Origin: Ferruginibacter yonginensis
GTDB taxonomy: Bacteria; Bacteroidota; Bacteroidia; Chitinophagales; Chitinophagaceae
Length of the DNA: 64,000 nt
Direction of reading: 5' to 3'
Assembly: GCF_042651465.1 (NCBI RefSeq)
Contig: NZ_JBHSCZ010000001.1
Span: forward strand, 1,426,001 to 1,490,000
The notes below the pieces were generated by a model. That model ran no database searches. It was not told the origin of the DNA and saw only the letters and a program-made list of their open reading frames with translations. The translations under genes and the position numbers were made by a program. Below, piece after piece: positions 26,594 through 37,000 of the stretch (position 1 is its first letter; each line of letters begins with the position of its first letter).

Positions 26594-27472
26594 ATGGCTC
26601 AACTCGGTAAAGGATCAAGTAAAAAAGGAAAAACAAGTTATATAGGAGCCATTATTGGTGTATCGCTGGTACTATTTTTATTTGGTATTATGGGTTGGTT
26701 TTTCTTAAACCTTCGTAAAACCGGCGACTATTTTAAAGAAAGTATACAAGTACATACCTATTTAAATAGAGATGCATCTAAAAAACAAATTGATAGTTTA
26801 ACTCAATACATAGCATCGTTACCCTACGCCAACAGAGTGGAGTATGTTACCAAAGAAAAAGCGATGCAAAAGTGGAATCAAGAAAATGATAGCACTTGGA
26901 AACAATTTTTAAGCAATAACCCGTTACCGGAAAGTATTGATTTTTATGTGAAGGCCGACCATGTGGAGCAAGATAGTTTAAACTTATTGGCTACCAATTT
27001 ACAAACCATTTACCCCGGTGTAATTTCGGAGTTTCAGTTTCCTACAGAAACGGTTACCAAAGTGAGCAAATTTGTAAAAACGGTTGGTTTAGTGTTTTTA
27101 ATTTCTGCAATTATATTAACGGTACTAGTTGTTTTTTCTATTGATAATACCATACGCTTGGCCATGTATAGTAACCGTTTTATTATTAAAACCATGCAAA
27201 TGGTTGGTGCTACTCGTTGGTTTATTGCAAAACCTATTAATAAAAGAGCGGTTATTAATGGCTTAATAGCATCGGGCATTGCCATTGCTGCCGTTTGGGG
27301 CTGTATTGGTTTAATTGAACAATTTAGGCCTGAGTTTAAGGTATTGCATGATAATAATGGCTTACTCGTTTTATTCTTCATTATTATTGTTTTGGGTATT
27401 ACCATTACTTTAGTGAGCACCCACCGTGCTGTAATAAAATACCTCCGCATGAAATTGGATGATTTATATTAA
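26594..27472 (+). CDS. ftsX: Cell division protein FtsX
   Basis: Permease-like partner of the ATPase FtsE; the pair activates peptidoglycan hydrolases at the septum. The 292 aa have an N-terminal cytoplasmic segment, TM1 near 18-40 (GAIIGVSLVLFLFGIMG), an extracytoplasmic domain (about 45-150), then three more helices. The FtsX signature TIRLAMYSNRFIIKTMQMVG precedes TM3. ftsE is not in the window. Followed 37 nt later by the DUF3098 gene, a pairing typical of Bacteroidota. Confidence 0.92.
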   Translation: MAQLGKGSSKKGKTSYIGAIIGVSLVLFLFGIMGWFFLNLRKTGDYFKESIQVHTYLNRDASKKQIDSLTQYIASLPYANRVEYVTKEKAMQKWNQENDSTWKQFLSNNPLPESIDFYVKADHVEQDSLNLLATNLQTIYPGVISEFQFPTETVTKVSKFVKTVGLVFLISAIILTVLVVFSIDNTIRLAMYSNRFIIKTMQMVGATRWFIAKPINKRAVINGLIASGIAIAAVWGCIGLIEQFRPEFKVLHDNNGLLVLFFIIIVLGITITLVSTHRAVIKYLRMKLDDLY

Positions 27473-27509
27473 TTACAAACGAATTATATTGCAGTTTTAA
27501 TAAAAGATT

Positions 27510-27767
27510 ATGCTGAAAGAAAAAAAGGAAGCCGCTGCGCCAATAGCACCACAAAGTTTATTTGGTAAAGAAAATTATGTATGGATGCTAAGTGGTTTAA
27601 TTGTACTAGCATTAGGATTTTTTTTAATGGCTGGTGGTAAAAGTGCCGATCCTAAAGTGTTTGACCCAAAGGAAGTGTACAGTCCTGTTAGAATTACAGT
27701 GGCTCCTATATTAATTATTATAGGTTTTGTTTTAGAAATTGTAGGTATCATGAAAAAAAGTAAGTAA
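27510..27767 (+). CDS. DUF3098 membrane protein
   Basis: An 85-aa inner-membrane protein of unknown function with two transmembrane helices (YVWMLSGLIVLALGFFLM and ITVAPILIIIGFVLEIVGIM) joined by a polar loop (GKSADPKVFDPKEVYS). It directly follows ftsX, as is usual in this phylum, which suggests a link to cell division or envelope growth, but no role is shown by the sequence. Confidence 0.85.
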   Translation: MLKEKKEAAAPIAPQSLFGKENYVWMLSGLIVLALGFFLMAGGKSADPKVFDPKEVYSPVRITVAPILIIIGFVLEIVGIMKKSK

Positions 27768-27812
27768 CACTTACAATTAATTTTCAACCTTTATTAAATA
27801 TGTAATGCTATG

Positions 27813-27852
27813 AAATGCGCCGGAAGTGAAATGCTTTCAGCGCATTTTTTAT
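27813..27852 (+). terminator. Probable intrinsic terminator after DUF3098
   Basis: AAATGCGC (27813-27820) pairs with GCGCATTT (27840-27847), with a partly self-complementary interior, followed by further T residues. It would separate ftsX-DUF3098 from uppP at least partly. Confidence 0.6.
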
Positions 27853-27881
27853 TAAAATTTACCTAACAAAAAAACACATAC

Positions 27882-28676
27882 ATGAATTTATTTGAAACTA
27901 TTGTAATTGCCATTGTTGAAGGCTTAACTGAATTTTTGCCCGTATCATCAACTGGGCACATGATTATTGCTGAACGTTTTTTAAATGTTACCGAAACAGA
28001 TTTTGTAAAAGTATTTACCGTTGCAATACAGTTAGGCGCCATATTAGCAGTTGTTGTTTTGTATTGGAAAAAGTTTTTTGATTTTACAAAATGGCAGTTT
28101 TATTTAAAATTATTGATAGGCGTAATACCTGCTATTATATTAGGATTGTTATTCTCTAAAAAAATTGATGCATTGTTAGAAAGTGCTACTACAGTAGCCA
28201 TTGCATTGCTTTTGGGCGGTATTGTGTTATTATTTATTGATAAATTTTTTAACAAGCCCACTATTGAAAACGATACTCAAATTAAACCCATGAATGCTTT
28301 TGCCATTGGTATGTGGCAATGCTTGGCAATGGTACCGGGTGTTAGCAGAAGTGCCGCTTCTATTATTGGCGGTATGCAACAAAAATTAACCCGTAGCGCT
28401 GCTGCTGAATTTTCATTTTTTTTAGCAGTACCTACCATGTTAGCTGCAACCGGTTATAAATTATTGAAATATTATAAAGATGCTGGTGGTTTTAGTAGCG
28501 AAGAAATGAAGATGTTGGCTGTTGGTAATTTAGTAGCTTTTGTAGTAGCACTATTGGCCATAAAATTCTTCATCAATTTTGTAAAAAAATATGGCTTTAA
28601 AGTTTGGGGTATTTATAGAATTATTGCAGGACTAATTTTATTATTTTTAATTTACAAAGGCTACATACAAGGCTAA
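27882..28676 (+). CDS. uppP: Undecaprenyl-diphosphatase (BacA/UppP family)
   Basis: Recycles the undecaprenyl carrier lipid for peptidoglycan and polysaccharide synthesis. The 264-aa multi-pass protein has both active-site boxes: EGLTEFLPVSSTGHM (residues 13-27) and PGVSRSAASIIGG, the latter with the catalytic-type Ser/Arg. About eight hydrophobic helices. It lies downstream of ftsX-DUF3098 and upstream of an MFS gene. Confidence 0.95.
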   Translation: MNLFETIVIAIVEGLTEFLPVSSTGHMIIAERFLNVTETDFVKVFTVAIQLGAILAVVVLYWKKFFDFTKWQFYLKLLIGVIPAIILGLLFSKKIDALLESATTVAIALLLGGIVLLFIDKFFNKPTIENDTQIKPMNAFAIGMWQCLAMVPGVSRSAASIIGGMQQKLTRSAAAEFSFFLAVPTMLAATGYKLLKYYKDAGGFSSEEMKMLAVGNLVAFVVALLAIKFFINFVKKYGFKVWGIYRIIAGLILLFLIYKGYIQG

Positions 28677-28724
28677 CATGTTAGCATTAAAAATAAACTG
28701 AACTTCCATTACCAAATTATCATC

Positions 28725-30014
28725 ATGCAAACTGCTCCTAAAAAAGTTTTAAATGGTTGGGCCATGTACGATTGGGCTAACTCAGTATACAATTTAGTAA
28801 TTACCACTACTTTTTTTCCTGCGTATTATGCAGCCGTTACTGGTGTGGAAAATGAGCAGTTTAAAGATGGGGTTACATTTTTAGGCCGCCGTTTTGTAAA
28901 TACTGAATTGAAAGATTATGTATTGGCATTCGGATTTTTAATAGTAGCATTGATGTCACCCATATTATCATCTATTGCAGATTATAAAGGCAACAAAAAA
29001 AACTTTATGCGTTTCTTTTGTTATATGGGTGCATTGAGTTGTAGCTTGATGTTCTTTTTTGATGGTAACCATGTTACCCTTGGCCTCATGTGCTTTATGT
29101 TTGCCGGTATTGGCTTTTATGGTAGCCAAGTTTTTTATAACTCTTACTTGCCAGATATTGCTGCAGATGCCGATATGGATCGCATAAGTGCCAAAGGCTA
29201 CACCATGGGGTATATTGGTAGTGTTATTATGCAAATGATTGGCTTTGCATTGGTAATGTTGATGCCCAAAGGTGCTTTGCCTTTACAATTAACGTTTTTA
29301 CTTGTAGGTATTTGGTGGGTAGCCTTCGCTCAAATAACTTTTAAAACATTACCTATGAGTAGTAAGGCTGAGCGTAATGATAAAAAAAATGTAATCGCCA
29401 ATGGGTTTGCTGAACTTAAAAAAGTAGGACACCAAGTACAACAAATGCCTGTTTTAAAAAGCTACCTCACCGCTTTTTTCTTTTACAGTATGGGTGTACA
29501 AACCGTTATGCTAGTTGCGATTGATTTTGGTATTAAAGAGTTGAAGTTAGCGAACGAAAAATTGATCATTACAGCTGTAATTATTCAACTTGTGGCCATT
29601 GTAGGTGCCATTGCTATGAGTAAATTATCTAACAAAATAGGCAATTTAAAAGTACTCATTTTTACCGTGCTGTTATGGATTGGAGTTTGCATTGCCGGCT
29701 ATTTCATTACAACTGAAATACACTTTTACATCATCGCATCATTGGTAGGTTTGGTAATGGGTGGTATACAATCAATGAGCCGCTCAACCTACTCTAAATT
29801 AATGCCTGAAACCAAAGACACAGCTTCATTTTTTAGTTTTTATGATGTTACTGAAAAACTAGCGATTGTAATTGGCTTATTTACTTTTGGTGTTATTGAA
29901 GGGGTGAGCAGCATACGCCAATCAATATTATCATTAGTGGTATTTTTTGTAATTGGCTTTTTGTTTTTAATAATTACAAATAAAAGGCAAAATAAAACTG
30001 CTCAACTTAACTAA
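28725..30014 (+). CDS. MFS transporter, UMF1/Atg22-like family
   Basis: Major facilitator with about 12 transmembrane helices in 429 aa; substrate unknown. The N-terminal signature MYDWANSVYNLVITTTFFPAYY is that of the UMF1 group (related to yeast vacuolar Atg22). A central charged loop (PMSSKAERNDKKN) divides the halves, and GLVMGGIQSMSRSTYSKLMP is the second-half MFS motif. It sits 48 nt after uppP and 16 nt before the MBL hydrolase gene, so probably one transcript. Confidence 0.85.
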   Translation: MQTAPKKVLNGWAMYDWANSVYNLVITTTFFPAYYAAVTGVENEQFKDGVTFLGRRFVNTELKDYVLAFGFLIVALMSPILSSIADYKGNKKNFMRFFCYMGALSCSLMFFFDGNHVTLGLMCFMFAGIGFYGSQVFYNSYLPDIAADADMDRISAKGYTMGYIGSVIMQMIGFALVMLMPKGALPLQLTFLLVGIWWVAFAQITFKTLPMSSKAERNDKKNVIANGFAELKKVGHQVQQMPVLKSYLTAFFFYSMGVQTVMLVAIDFGIKELKLANEKLIITAVIIQLVAIVGAIAMSKLSNKIGNLKVLIFTVLLWIGVCIAGYFITTEIHFYIIASLVGLVMGGIQSMSRSTYSKLMPETKDTASFFSFYDVTEKLAIVIGLFTFGVIEGVSSIRQSILSLVVFFVIGFLFLIITNKRQNKTAQLN

Positions 30015-30030
30015 TCAATCAACTTTTTAT

Positions 30031-30867
30031 ATGAAATTATATAGTGTAAACGCCGGTCATTTTAAATTAGATGGTGGCGCTATGTTTGGCGTAGTACCTA
30101 AAAGCATGTGGAACAAACTCAACCCAGCAGATGAAAACAATATGTGTAGCTGGGCATTGCGTTGTTTATTAATTGAAGATGGTAATCGCCTTATATTGGT
30201 TGATACCGGAATGGGCAATAAACAAGATGCCAAATTTTTTGGTCATTATTACATGCATGGCGATGATACACTTGATACATCATTAGCAGCAAACGGCTTT
30301 CACCGTAACGATATTACTGATGTTATATTAACGCATCTTCATTTTGACCATTGTGGTGGTGCTATCGAAAAAGAAGGTGATTTATTGGTGCCTGCATTTA
30401 AAAACGCTACATATTGGAGTAACGAACGCCACTGGAAATGGGCTACCAACCCAAACCCTAGAGAAAAAGCCAGTTTTTTAAAAGAAAATATTTTGCCGAT
30501 TGAACAAAGCGGCCAATTAAAATTTATTGAAACAGCTGCCCATGATTTTCCGGTTAATGTTAGTATTAGACAAGTATTTGGGCATACTGAAGCGATGATG
30601 TTACCCCAAATTAACTACAAAGGAAAAACGATTTTATATATGGCAGATTTATTACCATCTGCAGCACACATTCCAATACCTTATGTAATGGCCTATGATA
30701 TGTTTCCGTTAACAACCCTCAACGAAAAACAATCATTTTTAACTGAGGCGCAACAGAATGACTTTGTTTTGTTTTTTGAACACGACCCAACTATTGAGTG
30801 TGGTACATTACAAATGACAGAAAAAGGTATTCGTTTAAAAGATCATTTTAAGCTTTCTGAGTTGTAA
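30031..30867 (+). CDS. MBL-fold metallohydrolase
   Basis: Metallo-beta-lactamase-fold enzyme of 278 aa, substrate not identified. The metal site HxHxDH is at residues 102-107 (THLHFDHCGG), with RQVFGHTEAMM and YMADLLPSAAHIPIPYV supplying later metal ligands; LILVDTGMGNK precedes the site. No signal peptide, so cytoplasmic. The pattern resembles the quorum-quenching-lactonase/YtnP-like branch, but specificity cannot be told. Last gene of the uppP-MFS-MBL run. Confidence 0.85.
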   Translation: MKLYSVNAGHFKLDGGAMFGVVPKSMWNKLNPADENNMCSWALRCLLIEDGNRLILVDTGMGNKQDAKFFGHYYMHGDDTLDTSLAANGFHRNDITDVILTHLHFDHCGGAIEKEGDLLVPAFKNATYWSNERHWKWATNPNPREKASFLKENILPIEQSGQLKFIETAAHDFPVNVSIRQVFGHTEAMMLPQINYKGKTILYMADLLPSAAHIPIPYVMAYDMFPLTTLNEKQSFLTEAQQNDFVLFFEHDPTIECGTLQMTEKGIRLKDHFKLSEL

Positions 30868-31014
30868 ATCAATACATTAGATAAAAAACAGCCACTAAAA
30901 CAACGATAATCGCATTTTGCTGCCTAACTTATTTTGGTAAAACGGAATATTTCGTTAGTTTTAGCATGAAGTACAACTTCAAACCCACATTACTAACCAT
31001 AAATTAAATTCAAA

Positions 31015-31215
31015 ATGGCAGAAAAATTAACAGCTTATTGCATGAAGACCAAAGAAAAAAATGTTCCTATGCAAGATGCGGTGATCACAAAAACGTCACG
31101 TGGTGGCTATATGGCTCAAGGGCATGATGGTAAAGGTAATAAAATGACTACCATGCTAGGTGAAGCCAAAGCATTGCAAGCTATTAAAGATGGTGTTGCA
31201 AAAAAAGGTTGGTAA
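31015..31215 (+). CDS. Small DUF5679-like protein
   Basis: A 66-aa basic cytoplasmic protein (MAEKLTAYCMKTKEKNVPMQ ... GGYMAQGHDGKGNKMTTM). It resembles the short DUF5679-type proteins (AYC-motif followed by a Lys-rich beta unit), but has only one Cys, so the metal-binding knuckle seen in relatives would be absent. It has its own terminator and its own upstream gap. A 7/8 -7 box (TAGTTTTA) lies near 30956. Function unknown. Confidence 0.6.
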   Translation: MAEKLTAYCMKTKEKNVPMQDAVITKTSRGGYMAQGHDGKGNKMTTMLGEAKALQAIKDGVAKKGW

Positions 31216-31235
31216 TATCAACTCAGTTTATACAA

Positions 31236-31262
31236 AAAAGTCATCTTTTCGATGGCTTTTTT
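31236..31262 (+). terminator. Intrinsic terminator after the small DUF5679-like gene
   Basis: A stem of AAAGTCATC against GATGGCTTT (one G-U pair) around TTTTC, followed by a T run on the plus strand. Confidence 0.75.
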
Positions 31263-31351
31263 TATGCCCATACCTCCATGATTTTAAATGAAATTGATCC
31301 CACAATTACAAAGTGTTAAAAAAATATTAACTTAGAAGGAATCAAAGAAAC

Positions 31352-34042
31352 ATGAAAAAAATTGTACGCATCACCATTACCACATTAATATTACTTTATA
31401 ATACAGCCTACGGTCAGTACGTAATAAATGGTACAACCGTTATGGAAACATGTAACTGCTATCAATTAACAGCTGCACAAAATACGCAGAACGGTAGTGT
31501 TTGGAATACAAACAGCATTGATCTTACACAATCGTTCACATACAATTTCGATGTATTTTTTGGCTGTTCAGATGGAGCTGATGGATTAGCATTCGTAATG
31601 CAAAAAACAGGTACCAATGTTTTAGGTATTGGCGGTGGTGCAATGGGTGTTGGAGGTATTGCTACTTCTGTTGCTGTTACTTTTGATACGTACCAAAATA
31701 GTAGTCCGGATAATGACCCTTTATACGACCATATAGCCATTCAATTAAACGGTGATGTTAACCACGGTACTGCCAACACTATTACACCCTTAACCCCCAT
31801 TTCATTTACCAATAATGATGTGGAAGATTGTGCGTACCACAGAGTAAGGGTATTATGGGATGCCCCAAGCACTACCTTAAAAGTTTTTGTAGATGGTGTA
31901 CAGCGCATTAGTGTAGTAAGAGATTTTGTGAATACCGTTTTTGGTGGCACCAATTTGGTATACTGGGGTTTTACAGGTGCAACAGGTGGATTGAACAATG
32001 TGCAAAAATTTTGTAGAACATTAGCACCAAAATTTTATTTTGCACCTACACAAAAAAAATGTGCAGGTCAAGCCATCACTTTTTTAGATTCATCCATCAC
32101 ATTCAATGGCGTAGTAAAACGCTACTGGAATTTTGGTGATGGCAGCAATATTGATTCAGTAAGTGTAAACCCAGTTCATACCTATGCTACGGCAGGCAAT
32201 TACAATGTTACCTTAACAGTTTTAGGTATTGATGGGTGTTCTGATGTATACCCACTCACCATTACAGTTGGTGCAAAGCCAATAGCTGGCGTAAGCATTA
32301 CTGATAGTTGTGTTACTAACAGTATTTTGTATACAGATGCATCATCAGTAAGTAATAGCAGTATTAATGCTTGGTATTGGAATTTAGATGATGGCAACCC
32401 TGCTACTACTGTTCAAAACCCTAGTACTACTTACACTAGTTTTGGTGTTAAAACGATTAAACATGTTGTAACTTCTGCAGAAGGTTGTATATCAGATACG
32501 CTAACAAGACCAACCAATATTAGACCTGTACCTATGGCACAATTTAACTTAACAGATACCGTATGCAGGGGTACAACTTTAACCATTACAGATAATAGTA
32601 CTGTTGCAGATGCTGGGGCCATACAAGCATGGCAATGGCAGGTTGATGGTAGTAATACAAGTACGCAATCGAGTTTTAATTATACGTTTAATACGCCTGG
32701 CAACCACCAAGTATCACTTATATCATCAAGCATTAGCAATAGTAGTTGTGCTAGTGCTCCAGTGCAAAAAACAATTTTTGTAGTTGATAAACCGAAGGCT
32801 GCAACTAAAGTAATTCGCCCTTGTGTTAATGTGTCAACGCAACTACTTGACTCTTCATATACCACTGATGGCTTGGCCATTGTAAGCTGGTGGTGGGACC
32901 TCGGTAATGGACAAACATCTACCCAACAAAACCCTACTTATACATTTACTAATACTGGTAATAATTTGGTAAGATTGGTGGTTACCAATAGCAGAAATTG
33001 TATATCAGACACATTAGATATCAACATAAATGTTGGCGCAACCCCTATTGCAAATTTTGGATATGTGCCCATTGTTTGTAATGCCACCAATGTGCAGTTT
33101 GCAGACTCATCTACCGTAAACAATAGCAGCATCGCAACATGGCAATGGGTAAGCCAAGGCAATACATTCAGCACTATACAAAACCCTAATCAAAGTTTTA
33201 ACTATGGCAACCAAAGCGTAACACTCACTGTAACCAGTGCTTTGGGCTGTACAAGTGCACCTATTACAAAAACATTTACGCTTCGTAAAACCCCTGAAAT
33301 TGCCGTTCAGTTTAACGATGCATGTAAAAATGCTGCTGTATTATTTACTGCTACCGAAACCAACACCAACATTGGTATAAACAATTGGCAATGGCGTTTT
33401 GGTGATGGTAGTAATGGTATAGGCAACCCTGTAAATCATACTTATTCATCAAATGGTGCTTATCAAATATCATTAATTGCTACATCCATTGAAGGTTGCC
33501 CAAGTGCGCCTTACATTGATACCATTAATATTTACGGCACCAATGCGTTTGCTGGTAACGATACTATTACAGCAGCGCAGCAGCCTGTACAATTACAAGC
33601 TACGGGTGGCTTAAGCTACGAATGGTCGCCTAGTACAGGGTTAAGCAGTACCAACATTGCTAACCCAATTGCCACTTTACAAAACGATCAAACTTATTAC
33701 CTAAAAGCGTTTACTCCAGAAGGTTGTGAAAGCTATGACACCATAAAAATAAAAATTTACAACGGCCCTGAAATATATGTACCCACTGCATTTTCACCTA
33801 ACAAAGATGGTAAAAATGATATTTTAAAAGCGTTCCCTGTTGGTATAAAAAGCTTTGATTATTTCATTGTATATAACCGGTACGGACAAATTGTTTTTAG
33901 AACAACTGATTACTTTAAAGGTTGGGATGGTAACTTTTTGGGAAGTCCGCAGGGTAATGGTAGTTACGTTTGGATAGCATCAGCAACAGATTTTAGAGGT
34001 AATAAATTATTTAGAAAAGGCTCCGTTTTATTAATACACTAA
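31352..34042 (+). CDS. T9SS type B cargo protein: lectin-like domain, PKD repeats, C-terminal sorting domain
   Basis: Large secreted surface protein (896 aa). In order: signal peptide (cleavage after NTAYG, mature Gln); an L-type lectin-like beta-sandwich (about 25-230: SFTYNFDVFFGCSDGADGLA, VAVTFDTYQNSS, HRVRVLWDAP); about six PKD-type repeats (about 235-735) marked by YWNFGDGSN, YWNLDDGNP, WWWDLGNGQT, WQWRFGDGSN and HTYS/PTYTF endings; a SPSTG-LSS segment; and the gliding-motility-type C-terminal domain (PTAFSPNKDGKNDIL, YNRYGQIVFRTTDYFKGWDG, GNGSYVWIASATDFRG) that directs T9SS export. Probably a carbohydrate-binding adhesin. Ligand unknown. Single-gene unit. Confidence 0.88.
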   Translation: MKKIVRITITTLILLYNTAYGQYVINGTTVMETCNCYQLTAAQNTQNGSVWNTNSIDLTQSFTYNFDVFFGCSDGADGLAFVMQKTGTNVLGIGGGAMGVGGIATSVAVTFDTYQNSSPDNDPLYDHIAIQLNGDVNHGTANTITPLTPISFTNNDVEDCAYHRVRVLWDAPSTTLKVFVDGVQRISVVRDFVNTVFGGTNLVYWGFTGATGGLNNVQKFCRTLAPKFYFAPTQKKCAGQAITFLDSSITFNGVVKRYWNFGDGSNIDSVSVNPVHTYATAGNYNVTLTVLGIDGCSDVYPLTITVGAKPIAGVSITDSCVTNSILYTDASSVSNSSINAWYWNLDDGNPATTVQNPSTTYTSFGVKTIKHVVTSAEGCISDTLTRPTNIRPVPMAQFNLTDTVCRGTTLTITDNSTVADAGAIQAWQWQVDGSNTSTQSSFNYTFNTPGNHQVSLISSSISNSSCASAPVQKTIFVVDKPKAATKVIRPCVNVSTQLLDSSYTTDGLAIVSWWWDLGNGQTSTQQNPTYTFTNTGNNLVRLVVTNSRNCISDTLDININVGATPIANFGYVPIVCNATNVQFADSSTVNNSSIATWQWVSQGNTFSTIQNPNQSFNYGNQSVTLTVTSALGCTSAPITKTFTLRKTPEIAVQFNDACKNAAVLFTATETNTNIGINNWQWRFGDGSNGIGNPVNHTYSSNGAYQISLIATSIEGCPSAPYIDTINIYGTNAFAGNDTITAAQQPVQLQATGGLSYEWSPSTGLSSTNIANPIATLQNDQTYYLKAFTPEGCESYDTIKIKIYNGPEIYVPTAFSPNKDGKNDILKAFPVGIKSFDYFIVYNRYGQIVFRTTDYFKGWDGNFLGSPQGNGSYVWIASATDFRGNKLFRKGSVLLIH

Positions 34043-34044
34043 TT

Positions 34045-34076
34045 AAAAAAGGTTCGATTGTAATCGAACCTTTTTT
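34045..34076. terminator. Bidirectional intrinsic terminator between the lectin/PKD gene and mfd
   Basis: GGTTCGATT (34051-34059) pairs perfectly with 34062-34070 and is extended by A6 and T6 tracts on either side, giving a two-way terminator for the convergent genes. Confidence 0.88.
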
Positions 34077-34095
34077 AATATTTATTTATCAGTAT

Positions 34096-37000
34096 TTAGC
34101 TTGTTGTACTCACTACACTGTTGTGCATTTTGGTAATAAATCTAAATAAATCGTTCATTGTTTTGATATCATCAACCACCAAAATACCATTTTTACCTAC
34201 TTGCTTTAGTTTAGCTTTATTAGTACCTGTTTGTAAAAACAATAATATTTTATTAAAGGTATCACTTTGAAAGTAAGGTGACTCAGGGTTGCTTACAAAG
34301 AAACATTTCAACACATCATTTTTAATAAACATACGCTCAAAGCCCAAAGTTACCGCCATTTTACGGCAACGAACGGTTGTAAATAAATCTTCCACAGGTG
34401 CTGGTACTGGGCCAAAACGATCCGTCATTTCTGCATGAAAATCTTGTAATTCTTTTTCGGTATCGCAATTATCTAATCTGCTGTAAAGGCTCAACCTTTC
34501 AGTTATACTTTCAACATAACTATCGGGTATTAATATTTCTAAATCAGTATCAATACTACAATCTTTCACAAAATCATCTTGCTGTTGAATTTCTTCAATA
34601 AACAAATCTCTAAACTCATTTCGTTTTAATTCCTTCACCGCTTCATCTAAAATTTTCTGGTACATTTCAAAACCAATTTCGGCTATGAAACCGCTTTGCT
34701 CTCCACCAAGCATATTACCAGCGCCACGTATATCTAAATCTCTCATTGCAATTTGGAAGCCACTACCTAAATCGCTGTACTGCTCTAATGTGCTTAAACG
34801 TTTTCGACTATCAGGTGGCAATGTACTCATGGGTGGTGCTAATAAATAACAAAATGCTTTTTTGTTACTACGGCCTACCCTGCCTCTAAGTTGGTGTAAA
34901 TCGCTCAACCCAAATTGATGGGCATTATTGATGATGATGGTATTTACATTTGGTATATCAACCCCACTTTCAACAATGTTGGTACAAACCAATACATCGT
35001 ATTTTTTATCCATAAAATCGAGTATGGTATCTTCTAATTGATCGCCTTCCATTTGTCCGTGAGCAAAAGCAATACTCACATCAGGACAAAGCCCTTGTAT
35101 CAAACTCTTCATTTCTGCTAAACCCTTTACCCTATTGTGAATAAAGAAAACCTGTCCGCCTCGTTCAATTTCATAATAAATAGTATCACGAATAGCATCT
35201 TCATTAAACACCAACACTTCGGTTTGTATGGGCTGTCGGTTAGGTGGCGGTGTGTTAATGATACTCAAATCCCTTGCACCCATTAAACTAAATTGTAACG
35301 TACGTGGAATAGGTGTTGCGGTAAGGGTTAGTGAATCAACCGTAGTACGCAATGTTTTTAATTTTTCTTTTGCGGCTACCCCAAATTTTTGTTCTTCATC
35401 AATAATCATGATGCCGAGGTTTTTAAATTTAACCTCTTTACCCAACAATGCATGGGTACCAACAATGATATCAATTTTACCTTCTTCTAAACGCTTGAGG
35501 GTATCTTTTTTTTCTTTAGATGATTTAAAGCGATTGATAAAATCAACCACTACCGGAAAATCTTTTAAACGTTCACTAATTGATTTGTAATGTTGATAAG
35601 CTAAAATTGTAGTAGGCACTAAAATGGCAGCTTGTTTACTATCGCATACCGTTTTAAAGGCGGCACGTATCGCAATTTCTGTTTTACCAAAACCCACATC
35701 GCCACACACCAATCGATCCATTGGTATGGGTTTTTCCATATCTCTTTTTACATCTTCACTTGCTTTGGCTTGGTCAGGTGTATCTTCATAAATAAAGCTG
35801 GCTTCCAATTCGGTTTGCATGTAGTTATCTGGGCTATGAGCAAAGCCTTCTAAACTTTTACGTTGGGCATATAGTTTTATTAAATCAGTAGCAATATCTT
35901 TTACCTGCTTTTTGGTTTTATCTTTTAGCTTGGCCCATACATCGCTACCTAACTTATTCATTTTAGGTATGGAGCCCTCTTTACCGCTGTACTTACTAAT
36001 TTTATGAAGCGATGAAATATTTACATACAACAAATCACCATCTTTATATTGAATGCGTACCGCCTCTTGCATTTTACCATTGGCTTCAATTTTTTGTAAC
36101 CCACTGTATACACCCACGCCATGGTCAATATGGCTTACATAATCGCCAGGTTGCAACTCCCTCAAGGTTTTAAGGGTAAGTGCTTTGTTTTTACTAAAAG
36201 CTTGCTTTACTTTATACTTATGATAACGTTGAAAAATTTGATGATCTGTGTAACAAATCAGTTTTAAATCGTTGTCAATAAAACCTTCGTGTATGGCGAA
36301 AGGTATGGGCGTTACTTGAATTTCGGCTTTAAGATCGGTAAAGATGGTGTGTAACCTTTCTAGCTGTTTGGGGTTATCTGCAAAAATGAAAATATTGTAT
36401 TGTTGCTTTTCAAAGTCTTGCAAATTTTTAATCAACATATCAAACTGCCTGTTAAAAGCAGGTTGCTGAATGGTTGAAAATTGAATAGTGTGTGCTTGCC
36501 CTAGTGTGGTAAAAAAAGCTTTGTTACCAAACTCTATAATATGTTTTTGAGCAACTGCGGCTTCAATAATTGCAGCGCTATCAAAATCTGCGGCTGATAA
36601 ATCTTTGGCATAAGTATTTTCAGTACTCGTTAAAAGATCGTCAGCCATTTTAAAATCAAACAATGAAACGCCTTCCATTTCATCTTCAATTCTTTCTTTA
36701 GCAAAGCCCCAATCGTTCATCCAAACAACAGTATTTTCCGGCAAAAAATCAAGCAACGATACTTTTTCACCGGTTTCAAATTGCGTAGCAGCGTTGGGTA
36801 TAATATTTACTTGTAATAATTTACGCTCACTCAACTGTGTTTCTGGGTCAAATATGCGTATACTATCCACCTCATTTCCAAATAACTCAATACGGTAAGG
36901 TTTTTCGTTACCAAACGAATAAATATCAATAATACCGCCACGTATTGCAAACTGACCAGGCTCATATACAAAATCAGTATGAGAAAATCCTTGATCAATA

